Positions 54,092 through 61,709 of a stretch of DNA of 64,000 nt are shown here, piece after piece (within the stretch, counting starts at the first letter, position 1; each line of letters opens with the position of its first letter). The notes beneath the pieces were generated by a model. That model was not told the DNA's origin. It searched no databases and saw only the letters and a list, made by a program, of their open reading frames with translations. Made by a program: the position numbers and the translations under genes. Source of the stretch: Streptomyces sp. WMMC500 (GTDB lineage Bacteria > Actinomycetota > Actinomycetes > Streptomycetales > Streptomycetaceae); contig NZ_CP114905.1 of assembly GCF_027497195.1 (NCBI RefSeq), positions 5,033,001-5,097,000 on the forward strand, read 5' to 3'.

Positions 54092-54745
54092 ATGACGACG
54101 ACCATCCCGCCGGAGACCATCGCGGCCTTCCACGGCATAGCCACCGCGTCGGTGGCCGACGCCGTCGAGCAGAAGGGCGTACGGGGTTACCTCACCGGAG
54201 GCATCAAAGCGGTGCTGCCGGGCAAGCTGGTGGGCCCCGCGGTGACGGTGCAGGAGGTGCCCTCCCACGTGTCGGAGCCCCCCACGCACGCGCTGCGCGC
54301 CATCGACGAGTCGGCGCCGGGCAGCGTCATCTGCATCGCCGCGGGCGGCGCCGACGTCGCGGTGTGGGGCGGGCTGATGGCCGCGGGCGCCGTCACCAAC
54401 CAGATCGCCGGCGCCGTCCTCGACGCGGGCGTCCGGGACGTCGAGGAGATCCGCCGCGACTACCCCGAACTCCCCATCTACGCCCGCGGCGCCGTCCCGG
54501 CCACCACCGTCGGCCGCTACCGGACCGTCTCGCTCAACGAGCCGGTCGAGGTCGGCGGCGTGTCCGTACGCCCCGGCGACCTCATCGTCGCCGACAGCGA
54601 CGGCGTCGTCTGCGTGCCGCTGGAGCTGGTCGGCGAGGTGCTCGCCCTGGCCACGGACATCGAGGAGCGGGAGCGCGAGCAGACCCGGCTCATCCGCGAG
54701 TCCGGCTCGCTGCAGGGCGGGCTCGAGAAGTACCAGCGGATCTGA
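54092..54745 (+). CDS. RraA-family protein, probable pyruvate-type aldolase
   Basis: 217 residues. The RraA fold is marked by GGADVAVWGGLMA near residue 90 and the G-x20-RD pattern ending in AGVRD, which binds metal and pyruvate in 4-hydroxy-4-methyl-2-oxoglutarate aldolases. The C-terminal GDLIVADSDGVVCVP is typical. With no Eda-type aldolase in the cluster, it may cleave the phosphorylated keto-deoxy acid made by the next gene's kinase. That is inference. Confidence 0.85.
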   Translation: MTTTIPPETIAAFHGIATASVADAVEQKGVRGYLTGGIKAVLPGKLVGPAVTVQEVPSHVSEPPTHALRAIDESAPGSVICIAAGGADVAVWGGLMAAGAVTNQIAGAVLDAGVRDVEEIRRDYPELPIYARGAVPATTVGRYRTVSLNEPVEVGGVSVRPGDLIVADSDGVVCVPLELVGEVLALATDIEEREREQTRLIRESGSLQGGLEKYQRI

Positions 54746-54757
54746 GCGGCGGCCGAC

Positions 54758-55711
54758 ATGGACAACGACATCCTCGCGATCGGCGAGCCCCTGCTGGAGT
54801 TCAACGCCCGCGCCGAGGGCCGGGAGCCGGTCGGTCCCGGCGACGACTTCGCCGTCGGCTACGGCGGCGACTCGTCGAACTTCGCGGTGGCCGCGCAGCG
54901 CTCCGGCGCGCGCGCCGGCTACGTCACCCGCATCGGCGACGACGACTTCGGCGACGCCCTGCTGCGGCTGTGGCGGCGCGAGGGTGTCGGCACCGAACAC
55001 GTCGTCCGGGAGGCCGGCGGGCGCACCGGGATCTACTTCATCTCCCGTACGCCCGCGGCCAGCAGGTTCACGTACTACCGCGCGGACTCGCCGGCCAGCC
55101 GGCTCACCCCGGCCGACGTGCCGGCCGGGGCCATCGCCCGGGCGCGCATGCTGCACGTCACCGGGATCACCCAGGCCATCAGCCCGTCCGCCTGCGACGC
55201 GGCCTTCCACGCCATGGAGCTGGCCCGCGGCAGCGGCACGCTGATCGGCTACGACCCCAACTACCGCCCCGCGCTCTGGCCCGTCGAACGGGCCCGCGCG
55301 GTGGTCATGCGCAGCGTCGAGCTGTGCGACGTGGCACTGCCGAACCTGGAGGAGGGCAGGCTGCTCACCGGCCTGCACGAACCCGAGGAGGTCCTCGGCG
55401 CCTTCGTGCGCCGCGGCCCCGGCATCGTCGTGCTCAAGATGGGCGACCAGGGCGCCCTGCTGGCCCACGAGGGCACCGTGACCCGCATTCCGCCCCACCC
55501 GGTGCGGGCCGTCGACCCCTCCGGGGCCGGCGACACCTTCGACGGCGCGTTCGCGGCCCGGCTCCTGGAGGGTGCCGTACCGCTGGAGGCGGCCCGCTAC
55601 GCGGCCGTCGCCGCCGCGCTCACCACCACCGGACCGGGAGCGGTCCTGCCGATTCCGCACCGGGCCGCGGTGGACGCGCTGCTCCCCGGCGCTCCCACAC
55701 CAGCCCCGTAG
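54758..55711 (+). CDS. kdgK: PfkB sugar kinase, 2-keto-3-deoxygluconate kinase-like
   Basis: 317 residues. PfkB motifs: FAVGYGGDSSNFAVA near the start and DPSGAGDTFDGAF near the end, whose GAGD Asp is the catalytic base. The front (ILAIGEPLLEF) and the GYDPNYRPALW region are typical of KDG kinases. It is expected to phosphorylate 2-keto-3-deoxygluconate or a relative at O6. It begins 12 bp after the RraA stop. Confidence 0.88.
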   Translation: MDNDILAIGEPLLEFNARAEGREPVGPGDDFAVGYGGDSSNFAVAAQRSGARAGYVTRIGDDDFGDALLRLWRREGVGTEHVVREAGGRTGIYFISRTPAASRFTYYRADSPASRLTPADVPAGAIARARMLHVTGITQAISPSACDAAFHAMELARGSGTLIGYDPNYRPALWPVERARAVVMRSVELCDVALPNLEEGRLLTGLHEPEEVLGAFVRRGPGIVVLKMGDQGALLAHEGTVTRIPPHPVRAVDPSGAGDTFDGAFAARLLEGAVPLEAARYAAVAAALTTTGPGAVLPIPHRAAVDALLPGAPTPAP

Positions 55712-55733
55712 CCGTACGGATCAGGAGAGACTC

Positions 55734-56879
55734 ATGTTTCGCGCAACACGTCACACAGCAGTGGCGGCGGCTTGTTCGGGAGCCCTGCTGCTGGCCGCAT
55801 GCGGCAGCGACTCGACAGTGGACGATGACGTCAGCGGTGCCGGTGGCGCCGGCGGCGCCGAGCCGACCAAGCTGTCCGCCGGCTACGTCTCCGCCATCGA
55901 CCAGATCGGCCTGCCGGCCGGCGTCGAGGCGGGCTACTTCGACGAGCAGAACCTCAACGTGAAGCTGAAGGAGCCCTACCCGACCGGCGTGGACGCGCTC
56001 AACGCGCTCCAGGCCGGCGAGGTCGACGTGGTCCAGGTCGGCACCCCGGCCATCGCCGCCGCCCAGCAGGGCATCGACCTGGTGCTCGTCGGCAACTACA
56101 CCGGCTCGTCCTCGCAGCTCAGCATCGACGAGACGATGGCCGTGGTGGCCGGCGCCGACTCCGGCGTCGACGGCAAGGACCTCTCGACGCTGCGCGGCAA
56201 GCGCATCGGCGTCTCCGAGGGCTCCATCAACCACCTGTACCTGCTGGGCCTGCTGGACGACGCCGGACTGAAGGCCGGCGACGTCGAGATCGTCAACACC
56301 GAGCCGCCGGACATGGCGGTCGCGCTGGAGACCGGCGGCATCGACGCGGGCATCGTCTGGGACCCGTGGCCGATCACCATGACCGAGCAGGTCGACGGGG
56401 CCGAGGAGGTGCTGCGCGGCGGCGGCTACATCCCGTTCATCGGCTACCTGGTCACCACGCGCCAGTACGCGGAGAAGAACCCCGACGTCGTCGAGCGGTT
56501 CCTCACCGCCCGCGCGCAGACCGACCAGTGGATGCGCGAGAACCCGGACGACGCGGCCGACTCGGCGACGCGCTGGCTGCCGGGCACCGAGAAGAACGTC
56601 GCGCAGCAGGCGATGAAGCACAACGTCAAGCAGCTCGACGGCCGCTTCTCCGCCTGCAACTACCTGGCGCTCGACACCCTCGCCGGCCTGCTGGCCGAGC
56701 AGGGCAACGTCGAGAAGGGCTTCGACGTCAACAAGTACTTCCAGCCCAAGCCGATCCTCAAGGTCATGAAGGACAACCCCGACCTCTTCGGCGACCTGCC
56801 GCCGGTCCCGGATGCCGCGGTGATCGACGGCGGGTACACCTTCGACCGCGACACGGCCGCCGAGGCCTGCCCGTCGTGA
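55734..56879 (+). CDS. ABC substrate-binding lipoprotein, nitrate/sulfonate/taurine (NMT1) type
   Basis: 381 residues with a signal peptide and lipobox LAAC (Cys23), AGGAGAG before the ATG. An SsuA/NMT1-like fold: AGYFDEQNLNVKL, DALNALQAGEVDVVQVG and GIVWDPWP are family marks. These proteins bind sulfonates, nitrate, thiamine precursors or aromatic acids; sugar-acid import by this class would be unusual. Its ligand is the key unknown of the island. The following permease overlaps its stop. Confidence 0.9.
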   Translation: MFRATRHTAVAAACSGALLLAACGSDSTVDDDVSGAGGAGGAEPTKLSAGYVSAIDQIGLPAGVEAGYFDEQNLNVKLKEPYPTGVDALNALQAGEVDVVQVGTPAIAAAQQGIDLVLVGNYTGSSSQLSIDETMAVVAGADSGVDGKDLSTLRGKRIGVSEGSINHLYLLGLLDDAGLKAGDVEIVNTEPPDMAVALETGGIDAGIVWDPWPITMTEQVDGAEEVLRGGGYIPFIGYLVTTRQYAEKNPDVVERFLTARAQTDQWMRENPDDAADSATRWLPGTEKNVAQQAMKHNVKQLDGRFSACNYLALDTLAGLLAEQGNVEKGFDVNKYFQPKPILKVMKDNPDLFGDLPPVPDAAVIDGGYTFDRDTAAEACPS

Positions 56880-57769
56880 CCACGCCCCGTACCGAGAAGC
56901 AGGCCACGGCCGCGACCGCCCCCGCCCGGGGACGGCCGCGGCCGGGCGGGCGACCGCCGGGGCGGCAGCGCAAGCGTGGCGCGGCCAACACGCCCGCCGC
57001 CCGCGCGATCTCCGCGCTGTGGTTCCTCACCCCGCTCGCGCTGCTCGTCGTGGTGTGGCTGGTGGTCGTCGCGATCACCGATCCGCCGCTGCGGGTCTTC
57101 CCCCAGGTCGGCGACGTGCTCTCGGCGCTGGGCGACATGTGGTCCAGCGGCGAGCTCGTCGACCACCTCGGCGCGAGCCTGCGCCGCATGGGCATCGGCT
57201 CGGCGATCGCCATCGCCACCGCCCTGCCCTTCGGCATCGCACTCGGCTCCAGCGCGGCGCTGTCGGCGTTCTTCTCCCCGCTGCTGCGGTTCTCCGTGGC
57301 GCTCGCGGGTATCGCCTGGATCCCCGTCGCCACGCTGTGGTTCGGCTACGGCGACCGGGCCGTGATCTTCATCGTGTGGAACGCGATGTTCTTCGCGATC
57401 ACGTACAACGCGATGCTCGGCGTCCGGCAGATCCCGACCCAACTGCTGCGCGCCGCGCGCAGCATGGGGACGAGCAGGCTGCGGATGTTCTGGGAGGTGC
57501 TGCTGCCGGGCGCGCTGCCCAGCGTCGTCACCGGCCTGCGCGTCGGCCTCGGCTACGGCTGGCGCGGGCTGGTCGCCGCCGAGATCATCGCGAGCAACGC
57601 GGGCCTCGGCTACGCCCTGTTCCAGGCGCAGAAGTACTTCCAGACCGACGTGATCATCGCCTCGATGGTCATCATCGGCGTGCTCTGGCTGCTGATGGAC
57701 CGGCTGATGCTGGCCCCGCTGGAGAAGCGCACGGTGGAGCGCTGGGGCATGACGGGAGGGAGGGGCTGA
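56876..57769 (+). CDS. ABC permease 1, SsuC/TauC type
   Basis: 297 residues from a GTG overlapping the previous stop (GTGA). A basic, Pro/Arg-rich cytoplasmic front of ~40 residues precedes six membrane helices; the ATPase-contact loop (EAA-like) lies in LLRAARSMGTSRLRMFWEVLLPGALPSVV (split motif, family-typical). It carries the end GTVERWG-like RTVERWG. It pairs with permease 2. Confidence 0.9.
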   Translation: MTTPRTEKQATAATAPARGRPRPGGRPPGRQRKRGAANTPAARAISALWFLTPLALLVVVWLVVVAITDPPLRVFPQVGDVLSALGDMWSSGELVDHLGASLRRMGIGSAIAIATALPFGIALGSSAALSAFFSPLLRFSVALAGIAWIPVATLWFGYGDRAVIFIVWNAMFFAITYNAMLGVRQIPTQLLRAARSMGTSRLRMFWEVLLPGALPSVVTGLRVGLGYGWRGLVAAEIIASNAGLGYALFQAQKYFQTDVIIASMVIIGVLWLLMDRLMLAPLEKRTVERWGMTGGRG

Positions 57770-58698
57770 TGGCGTCGGACACGACCGGCCCGGCCGGTTC
57801 GGCCGGGGCCGATACCGCGCGTACGGCCAAGCCCGTACGGCGCGCGCCCTCGGGGCGTACGCCGCGCAAGGGCGGCGCGAGCCCGGGCGTGGTACGCGCC
57901 CGGAAGGTCTGGCTCTGGCTCACCCGCCGCCCCACGTTCCGCACCCTCGGCCCGTTCGTGCCGGTCATCGCGCTGTGGTGGCTGGTCGCGGAGATGGGCG
58001 TGTTCGACGAGGCGTTCTTCGTCGGCCCGCCGCGGGTGGTCGAGGAGTTCGCCGACCTGATGGAGAAGGGCATCCTGCCCGGCTACCTGACGGACTCGCT
58101 GACCAGGCTGGCGTACGGCGTCGGCTTCGGCCTGGCCATCGGCCTGCCGATGGGCTTCGTGGTGGCGATGTTCGCCAAGGTCCGCCGGTTCTTCTGGCCG
58201 ATCCTGCTGTTCTTCCAGGCCGTCGCCGACATCGCCTGGCTGCCGATCGTGATCGTCTGGTTCGGCTTCAGCCTCACCGCGGTCACCTTCGTGATCGTCT
58301 ACACGATCGTCTTCCCGCTGATGCTGAGCGTCGTCGCGGGTGTGGAGCAGGTGCCGCGCGAGCTGCTGCGCGCCGCGCGCAGCCTCGGTGCGAGCAGGAC
58401 GCGGGTGTTCTTCGAGGTCATCCTCCCGGGCGCGCTGCCGTCCGTGGCGGGCGGCGTGCGCACCGGCCTCGGCTACGGCTGGCGGGCTCTGGTCGCCGCC
58501 GAGATCATCGTCGGCACCAGCGGCGTCGGTTTCATGATGTTCGACGCCCGCCGGGTGGGCGACATCAGCCAGGTGTTCCTGGGCATGGCAGTGCTGGGAA
58601 TCCTGTGGTACGCGCTCGACGCCATGGTCCTGGCGCCGTTCGAGCGAGCCACCGTCGAACGGTGGGGCATGGTACGGAGTTTGGAGGCCGACGGATGA
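57769..58698 (+). CDS. ABC permease 2, SsuC/TauC type
   Basis: 309 residues; its ATG shares one base with the stop of permease 1, and GGGAGGGAGGGG gives a strong ribosome site. Six helices and an EAA-like loop (ELLRAARSLGASRTRVF) follow a basic front of ~50 residues. It is clearly paralogous to permease 1 yet well diverged, so the transporter core is probably a heterodimer, whereas SsuC-type systems normally use a homodimer. Confidence 0.9.
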   Translation: MASDTTGPAGSAGADTARTAKPVRRAPSGRTPRKGGASPGVVRARKVWLWLTRRPTFRTLGPFVPVIALWWLVAEMGVFDEAFFVGPPRVVEEFADLMEKGILPGYLTDSLTRLAYGVGFGLAIGLPMGFVVAMFAKVRRFFWPILLFFQAVADIAWLPIVIVWFGFSLTAVTFVIVYTIVFPLMLSVVAGVEQVPRELLRAARSLGASRTRVFFEVILPGALPSVAGGVRTGLGYGWRALVAAEIIVGTSGVGFMMFDARRVGDISQVFLGMAVLGILWYALDAMVLAPFERATVERWGMVRSLEADG

Positions 58699-59522
58699 CG
58701 GCGCTGGAGATCACAGGACTGCACAAGAACTACGTCGACGCGTACAGCGGCGAGGAGGTCACCGCCATCGGCGACGTCTCGTTCAGCGTCGACGAGGGCG
58801 AGTTCGTCTCCGTGCTCGGCCCGAGCGGCTGCGGCAAGACGACCGTGCTGAACATCGTCGCCGGCTTCGTGAACCTCACGGAGGGCGAGGTCGTCGTCGA
58901 CGGCCAGGCGGTCGGCGGGCCGGGACCGGACCGCGGCGTGGTGTTCCAGAGCCACGCGCTCTTCCCCTGGAAGACGGTCCTCGGCAACGTGGTCTTCGGG
59001 CTGCGGATGAAGGGCATGCCGCGCGCGGAACGGGACGCCAGGGGCAAGGAGTTCCTGGAGCTGGTCGGGCTCGGCGGCTTCGAGCACAAGTACCCGCACG
59101 AGCTGTCCGGCGGCATGCAGCAGCGCCTGGGCGTGGCCCGCGTGCTGGCCAACGAGCCGGCCGTGATGCTGATGGACGAGCCGTTCGCCAGCATCGACGC
59201 CCAGACGCGGCGCAAGCTGCAGGAGGACCTGACCCGTATCTTCGAGAAGCGGCGCCCGACGGTCTTCTTCGTCACCCACGACGTGGACGAGGCGGTGTTC
59301 CTCTCCGACCGGATCGTGGTGCTGTCCAAGCGGCCGAGCCGGGTGCGGGAGATCGTCACCGTCGACCTGCCGCGGCCGCGGGAGTGGCGTACGGCGCTGG
59401 AGCTGCCGGAGTTCCGGGAGATCGCGAACCGGGTGAACGAGCTGCTCGTCGACGACGAGGCCGCGAACGGCGGTCCGGGAGGTGAGACCGATGGCGACGG
59501 AACGGCAGTCGCTGGCGTTTAG
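58695..59522 (+). CDS. ABC ATPase, SsuB/TauB type
   Basis: 275 residues. Walker A GPSGCGKTT, Q-loop in VVFQSHALFPW, signature LSGGMQQR, Walker B VMLMDEP and the switch His in FVTHDVDEA are all intact. The start overlaps the permease stop (ATGA). A Gly/Asp-rich tail of ~20 residues is unique. It energises the importer. Confidence 0.95.
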   Translation: MTALEITGLHKNYVDAYSGEEVTAIGDVSFSVDEGEFVSVLGPSGCGKTTVLNIVAGFVNLTEGEVVVDGQAVGGPGPDRGVVFQSHALFPWKTVLGNVVFGLRMKGMPRAERDARGKEFLELVGLGGFEHKYPHELSGGMQQRLGVARVLANEPAVMLMDEPFASIDAQTRRKLQEDLTRIFEKRRPTVFFVTHDVDEAVFLSDRIVVLSKRPSRVREIVTVDLPRPREWRTALELPEFREIANRVNELLVDDEAANGGPGGETDGDGTAVAGV

Positions 59523-59859
59523 GGCGCTTCGCAGCCCCACCATCCGCCGGCTGGCCATCCTGGTCCTGCTCATCGTCGCGTACCAGGTCTGGCTGAGCGT
59601 CCAGGCGAGCGGCAAGGTCGACCCGGCGGTCGGCGACGAGCGCGACGTGCGCGGGCGCTTCTCCGCCGACGTCGAACTGGGCTTCCCGCCGGAGCGCTAC
59701 CACATCCTGCGGATGCAGAAGCACGGCCGCATCGCCGGCACGGACGGCAACGTCGTGCACCTGCGCGGCGTGGCGCCGGCGGGCGTGGACGCGCTGGCGC
59801 GGGAGTACTGGATCGAGCGCATCGTGCCGCCGGAGGACGAGACGCCGGCGGCGCGGTGA
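59491..59859 (+). CDS. Small single-pass membrane protein at the end of the ABC operon
   Basis: 122 residues from the ATG at 59491 with GGAGG 8 nt upstream; it overlaps the ATPase gene by 32 bp. One membrane helix (about residues 19-37) is followed by an ~85-residue extracytoplasmic domain with DVELGFPPERYHILRMQKHGRI. I recognise no family. The overlap implies coupled expression with the importer, so an accessory role (ligand capture, coupling to a secreted enzyme) is plausible but unproven. Confidence 0.75.
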   Translation: MATERQSLAFRALRSPTIRRLAILVLLIVAYQVWLSVQASGKVDPAVGDERDVRGRFSADVELGFPPERYHILRMQKHGRIAGTDGNVVHLRGVAPAGVDALAREYWIERIVPPEDETPAAR

Positions 59860-59884
59860 GCGCGCGGGCGGCGCGCTGACGCCG

Positions 59885-59926
59885 GGAGCCCGTACGCACC
59901 CCGCTGGTCGGGTGCGTACGGGCTCC
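59885..59926. terminator. 17-bp perfect hairpin, bidirectional
   Basis: Arms 59885-59901 (GGAGCCCGTACGCACCC) and 59910-59926 pair perfectly around an 8-nt loop, between the convergent operon end and the dehydratase gene. Confidence 0.85.
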
Positions 59927-59949
59927 ACTGCTTCCGGGGCGCTGCGGGC

Positions 59950-61362
59950 TCAGCTCCAGGTGCGGTCCCAGGCCGGGTTCTCGTTCCACTCCTTGGTCGG
60001 CGCGAACAGCTTCTCGCCCTCGGCCAGGTGCTTGGCCATCTCCTTCTCGTCCAGTTCCACGCCGAGGCCGGGCGCGTCGGTCAGGTGGTAGAAGCCGTCC
60101 TTCAGCAGCGGCTCGCCGCCCGCCATGAGGTCGTTCCAGAACTTCACCTCCGTGGCGTGGTACTCCAGGCAGACGAAGTTCTCGGTGGCGGCGGCGATGT
60201 GCGCGCTGGCCATCGCGCCGATCGGCGAGCCCGCGTAGTGCAGCGGCATCGCCATGCCCTGCTCGCGCGCGTAGTCGCCGATGCGCTTGGTCTCCAGGAT
60301 GCCGCCGGCGGTGGCCGGGTCGGGCTGGATGAGGTCGACGGCGCCGGCGTCGACGAGCGTACGGAACGACTCAAGACCGTACATGTCCTCGCCGGTCATG
60401 GTGGGCACGTTGACGGCCTTCGTGATCTCCTTCCAGTCCTCGGTGCGGAACCACGGCACCAGGTCCTCCAGCCAGGCGAGGTTGTAGCGCTCGAAGCGGT
60501 TCGCCAGCCGGATCGCGGTGTTGACGTCGAAGTGGCCGAAGTGGTCCATGCCCAGCGGGATGTCGTAGCCGACGGCGTCGCGCACCGCCTCCACGTACTC
60601 CGCCATGGCGTCCAGGCCCTTGTCGGTGATCTGCACCATGGTGAGCCCGTGTTCGGTCATGCCGTAGCCGCCGGGCGTGCCGTCGTACTGCTGGAGGTTG
60701 TCGTTCCACAGGCTCTTGCCGACGACCGCGCCCGGCAGGTCCTGCACGATTTCCAGGCCGAGGTCCATCTTGAGGAACGTGAAGCCCATCTCCACGCGCT
60801 CCTTCATGCGCTGCGCGTAGACCTTCGGGTCCTCGGACTCGGTGGTGTCGGTGTAGAGGCGTATCTTTCTGCGGTACGCGCCGCCGAGCATCTGGAACAC
60901 CGGCACGCCGTACGCCTTGCCCGCCAGGTCCCACAGCGCCATCTCGACGCCGGAGACGCCGCCGCCGCGGCGGCCGTGGTTCCCGAACTGCTTGAGGCGC
61001 CTGAAGAGCATCTCGACGTTGCACGGATTCTCGCCGAGAAGCCTGCTCTTCAACTCCAGCGCGTAGCGCTTGTCGGCGTCGTCGCGGACCTCGCCCCAAC
61101 CGGAGATGCCCTGGTTGGTGTCGATGCGGACGATCGGGCTGGTGAACGGCACGCCGTCCAGCACCGCCACCCGCATGTCCGTGATCTTCAGCTTGCTCGG
61201 CTTCGACGCCCTGCTGACTTTCTGGGTGAGGAACTCGACCTGTTCCTCGGCCGGTCGGAATGCGAGTGCGCCGAGCCCGAGGCCGCCCGTGGCGGCGGCA
61301 GCCCCGAGTCCCAGGACGGTGCGCCTGGAACGCGTGCCGGTGCCGTTCTCGGATTCCTGCAT
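59950..61362 (-). CDS. Tat-exported enolase-superfamily dehydratase (mannonate/galactonate type)
   Basis: 470 residues. The N-terminus has SRRTVLGLG and a hydrophobic segment, a twin-arginine signal. The enolase-superfamily domain starts near residue 58. Catalytic candidates: Lys198-x-Asp200 (FLKMD), metal ligands Asp273, Glu299 (LEDLVP) and Glu325 (TGEDMYG), and His375 (LHYAGSP). Such enzymes dehydrate aldonic acids to 2-keto-3-deoxy acids, normally in the cytoplasm; export would be exceptional. GGAGGG precedes the ATG. It is divergent from the UxuA-like gene. Confidence 0.88.
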   Translation of the reverse strand: MQESENGTGTRSRRTVLGLGAAAATGGLGLGALAFRPAEEQVEFLTQKVSRASKPSKLKITDMRVAVLDGVPFTSPIVRIDTNQGISGWGEVRDDADKRYALELKSRLLGENPCNVEMLFRRLKQFGNHGRRGGGVSGVEMALWDLAGKAYGVPVFQMLGGAYRRKIRLYTDTTESEDPKVYAQRMKERVEMGFTFLKMDLGLEIVQDLPGAVVGKSLWNDNLQQYDGTPGGYGMTEHGLTMVQITDKGLDAMAEYVEAVRDAVGYDIPLGMDHFGHFDVNTAIRLANRFERYNLAWLEDLVPWFRTEDWKEITKAVNVPTMTGEDMYGLESFRTLVDAGAVDLIQPDPATAGGILETKRIGDYAREQGMAMPLHYAGSPIGAMASAHIAAATENFVCLEYHATEVKFWNDLMAGGEPLLKDGFYHLTDAPGLGVELDEKEMAKHLAEGEKLFAPTKEWNENPAWDRTWS

Positions 61363-61709
61363 GTGGGGGCCCTCCGTAGGGATTCCGGAAATTCTGCGGG
61401 ATCACCATAGGTGGGGGACCGAGGGCCCTGGGAGCGGTCCCGCAGAATGGTTTCCGTATGCATTTATCAGGAAAGCGAATGTGTGCAGGGAAGGCCGCTG
61501 GATTCGCTTCACGAATGGCTGTATACGCAACTCGCCCTTAACGGCGGGGGATCCCGGTACGTACGCTGCGCCCATCCCCGGGTCGCCCCACCCCGGCACG
61601 ACGCAGTAGCTGTAAGCACCATGTACTGCGCACCACGTACGACGCGCCATGCGCGACGCACCACCGCGGCATCTGGCAGCCGGCAGAGCACAGAAAGCGA
61701 AGGTGACGT
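61363..61709. promoter_or_regulatory. Divergent regulatory region of the two dehydratase genes
   Basis: 347 bp. Features: an 11-bp inverted repeat ATTCTGCGGGA (61391-61401) against TCCCGCAGAAT (61438-61448); AAGCGAAT (61473-61480) against ATTCGCTT (61502-61509); a further CGAAT at 61512-61516; and a -10 candidate TATACG (61522-61527) for the plus strand, 17 bp after a weak TGGATT. The GCGAAT half-sites match those upstream of the dehydrogenase operon. Confidence 0.5.
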
